DNA from: a virus
Virus record (IMG/VR): IMGVR_UViG_3300025141_000170
Span: 1 to 47,602 of that record
DNA length: 47,602 nt
Direction: 5' to 3' (one strand)
Shown one piece after another: positions 36,010 to 43,289 of this stretch; positions within the stretch are counted from its first letter, which is position 1; each line of letters starts with the position of its first letter. Under the pieces are notes generated by a model that did not search any database, was not told the DNA's origin, and saw only the letters and a list, made by a program, of their open reading frames with translations. The position numbers and the translations under genes are program-made.

Positions 36010-37662
36010 ATGAGTTCTACATTATATAAAGACGCACTTCTTGAAGTCGATGAACTAAAAAGAATGGCTGAAGAAAATGCAAAAAATAAAATAATTGAAG
36101 CAGTTACTCCTCGAATTAGGCAGTTAATTGAGTCTAGATTACTCGGCGAACAGAAAGCCGAAGATTTAGATGAGATGGATGATCTTTTAGATCAGATTGT
36201 CGATGAAGAAGAAGCTGAGCTTGATATGACTTCGCTTCCAGCTCCTGAACCAATTATGTCAGAGCCTGTTGACAGTGGTCAATCTGCAGGTGCACCGAAG
36301 ATAAAAATTGATGTTGCCGGTGATTTAAACATTGAAATGGAAGAAGAGGTCGATGAAGACGACGACCTGATATTAGGTCAGCAAGTTAGTGATGTTGTTG
36401 AAAATTATATCTTAGGAAAACGGTCCCTCAGATTCAGGATTAATGAGCTTTCTAGAAAAACAAGAAAGTTATCTAAGATTTTAGAAACAATTAATTTGAG
36501 TAAAGCAAATAGTACACAATCAAAAATTGCACTATTATATTATGCAAAGCTTTTAGATGAAGCTGTCAGTTTGGCCACTGGCGGTATAATTATTGAGGAG
36601 TCTGTTGATTTACGGCTCTTGAGCCAGCTTAAAACAACTATAAAGGAGATAAGGCAAATGGCAAAACGAAGAGATGCTGTGGCATTCCGAAGACTACTCG
36701 AAGAACTTGAAAAAGATGAGAGTCTGAAAGAATTAGTCCGCGAAGAAGATGAAGACGGCGGCGACGCCGATGAAGGTTCGGCTGAACTTGCCGCTGACGA
36801 GGTTGATGCAGATGTTGCCGCAGCTTCCGATGCCGCTGAAGAGCTGAAAGGTGGTGTTGATGACTTATTGACTGCACTTGGATTAGATGTCGAGGAAGAT
36901 GTCGAGGTCGACGAAGAGCTCGAGGTGGACGATGGTGGCGAAGTTGCTGCCGATGAAGAAGTCTTAGAGCTCGGAGAGGCCGACGATGCTGATTTAGATG
37001 AGGTTTATGAGATTGACGAAACAATGCTCCGCCGTGAACTCCTTCGGATGAAGGAAGGTCTCGAAGGCGAAGCCGGAGCATCAGCTGCAAATGTTGATGA
37101 ATTTGAAGATGTCGGTGATCCTCTTGATGCTCAAGACGCTTGGGGAGGTTCTGATGAGGTTATTGAAGTCTCAGAGAAAGACCTTGTCGAGGCACTTCAT
37201 CTTGAGCTTAATAGAGCACGCAGATCTCGTCGCCCTCGAAGAAAGAGCGCTAGATTGACTAGGGAATCTCGTCGTAGAAGGACAAGATCGACAAGATCTA
37301 GATCTAGCGGAAAAGGAAAAAGAATTGCAGAGGCAAACGTAAAACTACGTAAGCAACTGCATGAAATGAATGTTTTTAATGCAAAGTTACTTTTTGCCAA
37401 TAAGCTCATGCAAAATCGTGAGCTCACAAAGAGACAACAGCGCGCCATAGTCGAGGCTTTAGATAGTGCCAAGACAGTTAATGAAGCAAAGCTTTTGTAT
37501 AAAAGCCTAAGCGCTTCTCTTACGCAATCGGGAAATCTTTCCGAGAGTAAAAATCGCTTACTTGCATCATCATCGAGATCAACTCGGTCGGCTAGTCCGG
37601 CAGCAAATGGAGTTGATGGTGATAGGTGGGCCCTTCTTGCCGGCTTGTCGGGCAAGAAATAA
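36010..37662 (+). CDS. Putative prohead scaffold / core protein (T4 gp22-like position)
   Basis: A 550-aa protein immediately before the capsid gene, where T4-like phages keep the scaffold gene (gp22). It is largely helical at the start (LLEVDELKRMAEENAKNKII) with an acidic DEEEAEL segment, a central helical region, and a long Asp/Glu/Ala-rich tract (about residues 242-394). Residues 402-438 are then a very basic Arg/Ser tract with 20 Arg/Lys of 37 positions. A coiled-coil-like end follows (KLRKQLHEMNVFNAKLLFAN). T4 gp22 is only 269 aa, so this one is twice as long. The scaffold role is inferred from position and composition; direct sequence similarity is not visible. Confidence 0.6.
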   Translation: MSSTLYKDALLEVDELKRMAEENAKNKIIEAVTPRIRQLIESRLLGEQKAEDLDEMDDLLDQIVDEEEAELDMTSLPAPEPIMSEPVDSGQSAGAPKIKIDVAGDLNIEMEEEVDEDDDLILGQQVSDVVENYILGKRSLRFRINELSRKTRKLSKILETINLSKANSTQSKIALLYYAKLLDEAVSLATGGIIIEESVDLRLLSQLKTTIKEIRQMAKRRDAVAFRRLLEELEKDESLKELVREEDEDGGDADEGSAELAADEVDADVAAASDAAEELKGGVDDLLTALGLDVEEDVEVDEELEVDDGGEVAADEEVLELGEADDADLDEVYEIDETMLRRELLRMKEGLEGEAGASAANVDEFEDVGDPLDAQDAWGGSDEVIEVSEKDLVEALHLELNRARRSRRPRRKSARLTRESRRRRTRSTRSRSSGKGKRIAEANVKLRKQLHEMNVFNAKLLFANKLMQNRELTKRQQRAIVEALDSAKTVNEAKLLYKSLSASLTQSGNLSESKNRLLASSSRSTRSASPAANGVDGDRWALLAGLSGKK

Positions 37663-37682
37663 TATATCCCCAAACTTCAATA

Positions 37683-37688
37683 AAGGAG
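37683..37688 (+). promoter_or_regulatory. Strong ribosome-binding site of the capsid gene
   Basis: AAGGAG lies 9 bases before ATG 37698 and fixes the start of the capsid protein. An upstream in-frame extension to 37626 would overlap the scaffold gene and has no such site. Confidence 0.75.
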
Positions 37689-37697
37689 AAAATTAAA

Positions 37698-39635
37698 ATG
37701 TCGAAGTTTTCACTTGAGCAGTTGACGGAGGGTATTCGCCAGAGACATCTGGGCGCCCAAAACCGTCAACTCGTAGAGAAGTGGTCCAGAACAGGACTGC
37801 TTCGAGGCCTCACTGGCCAAAATCGTGAAGTAATGTCAACACTCCTTGAAAATCAAGCCGCACAGGTTCTTCGTGAGCAAAGCTCACTTAGTACAGGTGG
37901 TGGTGCTGTTGTCTCTTCTGGAGACATGAGCGGTTTTCAAAACGTTGCATTTCCAATCGTTCGTAGAGTCTTCGGAGGCCTTGTTGCCAACGAGCTCGTT
38001 TCAGTCCAGCCTATGAGCTTGCCATCCGGCCTGCTTTTTTATCTTGACTACACATATGGTACCTCTGAGGGTGCCGCTGGTCCTGGCGGTAGCGCTCAGT
38101 ATCAGAGTGGTTCGTCAATTTATGGTTCGCCAGCCGGTAAGGGCATCCGTTCGGGTGCACTTGGTCAAGGTGGACAGTATAACCTTGCAGGTTCTGGGTA
38201 TTCCAGAGTATATGCAACAATGGCCCTTGACGGCTCTAATATGATTCTGGCTTCCGGTGCTTTCGGTAGTGGTGCCACGCTGTCAGCCATGAACGACGCT
38301 GGACCGTTCCTCAGAACTACTGGTTCTGATGGTAGGCTTCTGCTGTTTGATCCTCAGTTAACAACAGAGATTGAAGATCAGAATGCTAAGGCTGGTGCAG
38401 GACAAACTGGTGCTTCATACCAGGCTGTGTTCATGTATTCTAGAGTTCTGACTGGTTCGTCAGCTTCAGGTGTGAATAGAGTTGAAGAGTCGCTCATCAA
38501 GAACATTGTTCTTTCTGATACAGATAGTGCAACTCCAACAACTGGTATTCGAGTTATTTCCAGTGACATCCAGGATGGAAAGGGTATCCTTAACATTCGT
38601 CGCTTGAACGAGCTTGGTACATATAGTTCTGGAAAGTTCAGTCCAAATGCACTTGCTGATATTACCGCTGCAACTACTGTTGTTAAGATGATTGTTTCAG
38701 GAACAACTGGTGGTTCTACTGCTGGTGTTGATGCCGGTGGTGACGGTGTTGGTTGGGAAGATATTAGTGTATCTTATCCAGTTGCAGACCGTCGTGTATC
38801 TGGTAATGATGGTGATTCATTGACCCTTTCGGCCTTTGAGTCTAACTTTGCCACTTCACCAAGTCCAGAGATTCCAGAGATTGATATCAAGGTTGAGTCA
38901 ATTGCTGTAACAGCTCAGACCCGTAAGCTTCGTGCTCGTTGGTCACCAGAGCTTGCTCAGGATCTTAACGCTTATCACAGCCTTGACGCTGAGGTTGAGC
39001 TTACACAGATTCTTTCTGAGCAGATTGCACTTGAAATCGATCGTGAGATTCTCAATGATCTTGTGACTGGTGCCGATACGCGCTTCTATTGGAGTCGTTC
39101 CCCTGGTGATTTCATCAACAAGAGAACTGCTGCTGCAGATGTTTCCGGTGCAACATTCCGAGGAACAGTCCGCGAGTGGTATGAGACTCTTATTGAGACG
39201 ATCATTGATGTTGGTAACGAGATTCATCGCAAGACGCTTCGTGGCGCTGCAAACTTTATCGTGGTTTCACCTGAAGTTGCAACAATCCTCGAGGCTTCAG
39301 TGATGTATCGTCCTTCGTATAGTCTTGACGCTGAAGGTCAGGTTGGTACACCGTTTACAATTGGCGCTGAGCAGGTCGGTACTCTTAGTAACCGCTTTAC
39401 AGTCTACAAAGACCCTTATTTCCCAAGAAATCAGGTTCTCGTTGGCTACAAGGGTGGAAGCTATCTTGAGACCGGGTATGTTTATGCTCCATATGTCCCA
39501 CTGATTGTTACTCCGACAATCTTTGCTCCAGAAGACTTCACTCCTCGTAAGGGCGTGATGACTCGGTATGGTAAGAAGATGGTTCGTAGTGATTTCTATG
39601 GAACAGTTACATGCTTGAACATGGATATTATCTAA
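37698..39635 (+). CDS. Major capsid protein, T4 gp23-like
   Basis: A 645-aa protein building the head lattice (HK97 fold). LLENQAAQVLRE (residues 49-60) and VRRVFGGLVANELVSVQPM parallel the gp23 N-arm and first core strand. DLNAYHSLDAEVELTQILSE and EIDREILNDL mark the conserved spine-helix region. RKGVMTRYGKKMV near the end also fits. It is longer than T4 gp23 (521 aa), with the extra residues mostly before residue 420. A gp21-type cleavage site may lie after E60 (L-R-E), by analogy with T4, which is inference. Its codon use favours CGT/CGC for Arg, unlike most neighbours, as expected of an abundant product. Confidence 0.92.
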   Translation: MSKFSLEQLTEGIRQRHLGAQNRQLVEKWSRTGLLRGLTGQNREVMSTLLENQAAQVLREQSSLSTGGGAVVSSGDMSGFQNVAFPIVRRVFGGLVANELVSVQPMSLPSGLLFYLDYTYGTSEGAAGPGGSAQYQSGSSIYGSPAGKGIRSGALGQGGQYNLAGSGYSRVYATMALDGSNMILASGAFGSGATLSAMNDAGPFLRTTGSDGRLLLFDPQLTTEIEDQNAKAGAGQTGASYQAVFMYSRVLTGSSASGVNRVEESLIKNIVLSDTDSATPTTGIRVISSDIQDGKGILNIRRLNELGTYSSGKFSPNALADITAATTVVKMIVSGTTGGSTAGVDAGGDGVGWEDISVSYPVADRRVSGNDGDSLTLSAFESNFATSPSPEIPEIDIKVESIAVTAQTRKLRARWSPELAQDLNAYHSLDAEVELTQILSEQIALEIDREILNDLVTGADTRFYWSRSPGDFINKRTAAADVSGATFRGTVREWYETLIETIIDVGNEIHRKTLRGAANFIVVSPEVATILEASVMYRPSYSLDAEGQVGTPFTIGAEQVGTLSNRFTVYKDPYFPRNQVLVGYKGGSYLETGYVYAPYVPLIVTPTIFAPEDFTPRKGVMTRYGKKMVRSDFYGTVTCLNMDII

Positions 39636-39656
39636 TCACTGCTGGTTAGAATATCA

Positions 39657-39694
39657 GCGGCCGTCTATTTTACCATAGACGGCCGCTTTAGTTT
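39657..39694 (+). terminator. Strong intrinsic terminator after the capsid gene
   Basis: GCGGCCGTCTAT (39657-39668) pairs perfectly with ATAGACGGCCGC (39675-39686) around a 6-base loop, followed by TTTAGTTT. The 12-pair stem is the longest hairpin I found in the window. Confidence 0.9.
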
Positions 39695-39755
39695 GGTATC
39701 TTTGTTATTTTTATTGATACTTAATAGTAGAATTGATTAATTTAGGAGAAGTATA
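39695..39755 (+). promoter_or_regulatory. Short spacer with possible promoter for the coiled-coil gene
   Basis: TTGATA at 39714-39719 is followed after 17 bases by TTAATT (39737-39742), a poor -10 match. AGGAG just upstream of ATG 39756 is the ribosome-binding site. A promoter is expected here because terminators lie on both sides of the gene, but the sequence match is weak. Confidence 0.25.
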
Positions 39756-40004
39756 ATGGCGACATTACAATCAAAAAAAGACGGCGTAAAGGCAAAGGTT
39801 GAAAAACCACAGGACAATTCGGCTGCTGAAATTGCACAGCTTAGAAGTGAAGTGGCAGCCCTAGCAAAGAGATGTGCCAATCTTGAGGCAAAGTTAAATA
39901 AGGCACCTGCAGCTGCTCCGACAGCAAGCGGTGATTTTGTTTCTCTTCATAGCTTTAAAAGCTGGCAGAAAAAAGTTGCAAAAAAGCTTGGAATTAGACT
40001 TTAA
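39756..40004 (+). CDS. Small coiled-coil protein, own transcription unit
   Basis: An 82-aa protein. Residues 22-48 (SAAEIAQLRSEVAALAKRC, then ANLEAKLNK) give a heptad pattern of A/L at a and d positions, so it likely forms a short coiled-coil dimer or trimer. A Pro/Ala linker follows and the C-terminus is basic (SFKSWQKKVAKKLGIRL). It lies between two strong terminators. A head or neck accessory part is conceivable, but the function is unknown. Confidence 0.6.
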   Translation: MATLQSKKDGVKAKVEKPQDNSAAEIAQLRSEVAALAKRCANLEAKLNKAPAAAPTASGDFVSLHSFKSWQKKVAKKLGIRL

Positions 40005-40032
40005 TTTTGCTTTTTTTGACTGGCTTAATTTA

Positions 40033-40096
40033 GGCTCTCCTGTGTGCGTTTTACACGTATATAAGCAGGAGGGCCCTTTTTGCTTTTGGAATCTTT
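40033..40096 (+). terminator. Intrinsic terminator before the neck genes
   Basis: GGCTCTCCTG (40033-40042) pairs with CAGGAGGGCC (40076-40085) with one G-T wobble, around a long loop that itself may fold. CTTTTTGCTTTT follows. The long loop makes it slightly less certain than the other two. Confidence 0.75.
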
Positions 40097-40132
40097 GAAA
40101 ATTAAAGTAATAGTTAAATTGTGGAGTAAATA

Positions 40133-41308
40133 ATGTCAACGTTCGCAACTACATTTCGACCGACACCATTTGGTTTTTTCGACCAGGATCTAACATTCCA
40201 GTCGGATGCAGACAAAATTATTCCTTTTGTAAAGAGAAAGTTAGGTGATGATATTTTAAGCGTTGAGCTGACAAAAAAACAAATATGGGCATGTTTTGAA
40301 GAATCTGTGCTTGAATACGGTTCGCTTGTCAACGAATACCAAACGAAATCGCAACTTTCAAATTTGATGGGGATCTCTACAGGTTCTAATGTTGAAGGGA
40401 AATATGCACATGAAACGCTAGATTTTGTTTTGCGTTTAGCAGAACCTTATGCTCAAGAAGCCGGAATTGGTGGATCATATAATACAATGTCTGGTTCTAT
40501 TGCTCTCACTGCCGGGAGACAAGATTATGATATTTACAGTGATCTAAAAGATGGAGATGGAAACCTGCTGTTTTCATCAAGTCTTAATAACCCTCCGACT
40601 AGAATGAAAATCATGGAGGTATTTCACTTTTCTCCACAGGCAGCATATAGATTTTTTGATACAACATCTGCAATTAATTACTTAAATAATGAATTTGCAT
40701 TTGAGTCATTTACACCTGAAACGGTTTTTTATGTTTTGCCTGTATTTGAAGATGTCCTGCGTGGCGGAATGATGGACTTGTCCAACAGGGTTAGGAGATC
40801 TAATTACTCCTATACAACTCAAGGTACAAAGATAAGGATATACCCAACCCCATCGAAGAATGACACTTCGTCAAGTCCCAAAAAATTATGGATTAGGGTC
40901 GGATTTTCAGCGGACCCATTTAATCCATCATATGAGGATGCTACAGTTTCCGGTGTGAGTTCATTTGCCAATATACCTTATGGATTTTTAAAGTATGACA
41001 CATTCAATAGCATGGGTCGAACATGGGTTTATCAGTATACTTTGGGACTTGCAAAGGAGTTGCTTGGGTTGGTCAGATCAAAGTTTAGTCAAGTTCCAAT
41101 CCCTGGAAATTCACTGCAATTAAACGGGAGTGATCTGGTATCCCAAGGCAGAGATGATCAGGCAAAAATGAAAGAAGAGATGACTGCTCTCCTTGAGTCA
41201 CTGACATATGAAAAAATGGTTGAAGGTGATGCAAATAAGGCTGAAAATTTACAAAGAATCTTAAAGACAGTGCCCATTCCAATGGGCAAAAGCATAATAA
41301 TAGGTTAA
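40133..41308 (+). CDS. Neck / head-tail adaptor protein, gp13-like
   Basis: A 391-aa protein after GGAG. FVKRKLGDDILSVELTKKQIWACFEESVLEY (around residues 31-60) is a pattern I associate with head-tail connector and neck (gp13-type) proteins of T4-like marine phages: helix, V-E-L-T/S turn, second helix. GSIALTAGRQDYDIYSDLKD adds an adaptor-like beta segment. It is the first of three short genes ahead of the sheath, in the gp13-14-15-18 order of T4. The name rests on order and pattern, without a search. Confidence 0.6.
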   Translation: MSTFATTFRPTPFGFFDQDLTFQSDADKIIPFVKRKLGDDILSVELTKKQIWACFEESVLEYGSLVNEYQTKSQLSNLMGISTGSNVEGKYAHETLDFVLRLAEPYAQEAGIGGSYNTMSGSIALTAGRQDYDIYSDLKDGDGNLLFSSSLNNPPTRMKIMEVFHFSPQAAYRFFDTTSAINYLNNEFAFESFTPETVFYVLPVFEDVLRGGMMDLSNRVRRSNYSYTTQGTKIRIYPTPSKNDTSSSPKKLWIRVGFSADPFNPSYEDATVSGVSSFANIPYGFLKYDTFNSMGRTWVYQYTLGLAKELLGLVRSKFSQVPIPGNSLQLNGSDLVSQGRDDQAKMKEEMTALLESLTYEKMVEGDANKAENLQRILKTVPIPMGKSIIIG

Positions 41309-41309
41309 C

Positions 41310-41972
41310 ATGGCTCGTTTATTTATTACACCAAGAGAAATTGATTTGATTTCTGACATCACGAAGGAAGTGATGAAAGATGTCATAGGTCAAAAGATCT
41401 ATTATTATAGAGTGAGAGAAGAGTTTTCCAATGTCCATGATGTATATGAAGAAGCAGCTGAGAAAATTTTTGATCCACCCATTGAAATCGACGCATTGAT
41501 TGAGTGGGACAGTTCAAAAGTGTCAACAAATAATTTTGGAACTGAAAAATATCAAAAAATTACCGTGTATATCCAGGCCCGCGACATGATTGATAAGCAA
41601 ATTGATATAAGGGAAGGCGATTATTTGAGTTATAGCACGAATTTTTTTGAAATTGCAACCGTAGAATACGATCAGGTTATTTTCGGTCAAATTGAATATT
41701 CAACCGGCTGGAGATTAGCTTGTACCCAAGCAAGAATTGGTCAAATTGACAAGGTTCCCCACGGCCCACTTAGCGAAGAATATTCTGGTGCAGATGCAGT
41801 TCAGGAAACATTTGTTCAACAGAGAGGCTTAAAGAAGAATAGGCTTGGTCCCACATATGACACAAGGGCACTTATTGAACAAGGCAAGCTTGACCCACCA
41901 GATGTTCCTGGTGAAGTTTCAAAAAGAGGTACACCAAAACCTTTAGAATCAACATTTTATGATGAGTCATAG
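41310..41972 (+). CDS. Neck protein, gp14-like
   Basis: A 220-aa protein 1 base after its neighbour. FITPREIDLISDITKEVMKD and the beta segment FFEIATVEYDQVIFGQIEYS fit T4 gp14-type neck proteins (256 aa) that cap the head-tail joint. Its position between the gp13-like and gp15-like genes supports this. There is no enzyme motif. The C-terminal tail (KRGTPKPLES) is probably unstructured. Confidence 0.6.
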   Translation: MARLFITPREIDLISDITKEVMKDVIGQKIYYYRVREEFSNVHDVYEEAAEKIFDPPIEIDALIEWDSSKVSTNNFGTEKYQKITVYIQARDMIDKQIDIREGDYLSYSTNFFEIATVEYDQVIFGQIEYSTGWRLACTQARIGQIDKVPHGPLSEEYSGADAVQETFVQQRGLKKNRLGPTYDTRALIEQGKLDPPDVPGEVSKRGTPKPLESTFYDES

Positions 41973-41975
41973 TAA

Positions 41976-43235
41976 ATGAGCACATTTCAACAAACACATG
42001 CAAGCAATAAGCAGTTGGGGATTTCAAATGATCCTGACTTTACCATTCCATCATGTACTGTTGAGGATGTAGATCGGGCAATTTTTAGCTTGTTTGATAA
42101 AGATTTAGATTTGTTTTACAAACATGAAGGTTCCATTGTGAGGGTCCCTATTGTTTTTGCAACTGGTGAAAGATTTGCAATACTTTCTAGAAATAAACCT
42201 CTGAGGGATGCGAATGACACTTTAATTTTACCTTTGATATCAATAGCCCGTGGCGCCGTGTCAAAAGAAATGGCAAAAGGGACAAGCACAAACCAAACTG
42301 CGCCTGTTGTTATTAAGAGAAGAATTAGCAAAGAAGACCCGATATATCAAAGGATCATAAATAAGGAAGATCTACAGAACCAAGATGATAGGGCTCATTC
42401 ATCACATCAAATCGGCAACCGTGGTATGGGAACTGAACCGGGAATGCTCTCCTCACGCAGGGGCGCGGTCCGGGAAAATTCAGCATATCGTACTGGAAGA
42501 TTGCTCGAAAAATCTGGGAATAATAATATATACGAAATTTTTGAGTTACCATGTGTGAAATATTACACTGCAACATATGACATTACTATATGGGCACAAT
42601 ATACACAACAAATGAATGATCTTTTAATGTCAATCATTAATTCATCACATACAAATTCAAAAATTACATTTAGAATTGAATCCGACAAAGGCTATTATTT
42701 TGTTGCTTATTTAGACGGTGATTTCAGTGCGGATAATAATTTCACAGACTTTACTGACTCCGAAAGAATTGTCAAATATAGTTTTTCAATGTCGGTTCCG
42801 GCATATATTTTGAACCCTGATTATGAAGGGTCTAGAAATGAAATTAGAAGATTTATTTCTGCACCACAGATCTCTTTTGATATGACAGCAGTTTATGCAC
42901 CATTAACTGAAAAGCAAATTGTTCCTGTTGCGAGCGGCAAGACAAAGGATTATATACTTGATGATTTAAATTCAGAAGCCACTCCATTACCGGGTCAGGC
43001 AATCGGAACCAATGCAGCAACAAGCCAGGGCGACTATTATGATTCGGCAACTGTGGGTCAAACACGCTCTGGCAGAACCCGGGTAGAGGTGGTGAGAGAA
43101 TACAAGGATCCAATTACTGGAGAGCCTCAAAGCGAGGTGTTACCATTCAAACAAAGAAACGAACGCAAAGGTGAAACTGTTTACCAAGCGCAACTAACTG
43201 ACGATTTAGGCACTATAACTGTGGTGCCGGAGTAG
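41976..43235 (+). CDS. Tail completion / proximal sheath stabiliser, gp15-like
   Basis: A 419-aa protein. The central part YYTATYDITIWAQYTQQMND, followed by FRIESDKGYYFVAYLDGDF and RIVKYSFSMSVPAYILNP, matches the pattern I know for T4 gp15-type proteins, which cap the tail and hold the sheath. T4 gp15 is 272 aa; the extra residues are at the C-terminus (about 300-419), acidic and Gly/Thr-rich. The next gene is the sheath, as in T4. Confidence 0.7.
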   Translation: MSTFQQTHASNKQLGISNDPDFTIPSCTVEDVDRAIFSLFDKDLDLFYKHEGSIVRVPIVFATGERFAILSRNKPLRDANDTLILPLISIARGAVSKEMAKGTSTNQTAPVVIKRRISKEDPIYQRIINKEDLQNQDDRAHSSHQIGNRGMGTEPGMLSSRRGAVRENSAYRTGRLLEKSGNNNIYEIFELPCVKYYTATYDITIWAQYTQQMNDLLMSIINSSHTNSKITFRIESDKGYYFVAYLDGDFSADNNFTDFTDSERIVKYSFSMSVPAYILNPDYEGSRNEIRRFISAPQISFDMTAVYAPLTEKQIVPVASGKTKDYILDDLNSEATPLPGQAIGTNAATSQGDYYDSATVGQTRSGRTRVEVVREYKDPITGEPQSEVLPFKQRNERKGETVYQAQLTDDLGTITVVPE

Positions 43236-43276
43236 AATCTTGACTTTTAGAAAGATAATTACCATTGAAGATACAA

Positions 43277-43282
43277 AAGGAG
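43277..43282 (+). promoter_or_regulatory. Strong ribosome-binding site of the sheath gene
   Basis: AAGGAG, 7 bases before ATG 43290. High translation is expected of a sheath present in hundreds of copies. Confidence 0.6.
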
Positions 43283-43289
43283 CTCTATA

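Noticed and set aside
36638-37090. Antisense frame of 150 codons, very rich in Leu, Arg and His.
   Set aside because: It is a mirror of the Asp/Glu/Ala-rich tract of the scaffold-like protein and has no signal of its own.
37626-37697. 24 extra codons upstream of the capsid start.
   Set aside because: They overlap the scaffold gene, and a strong AAGGAG site fixes ATG 37698.
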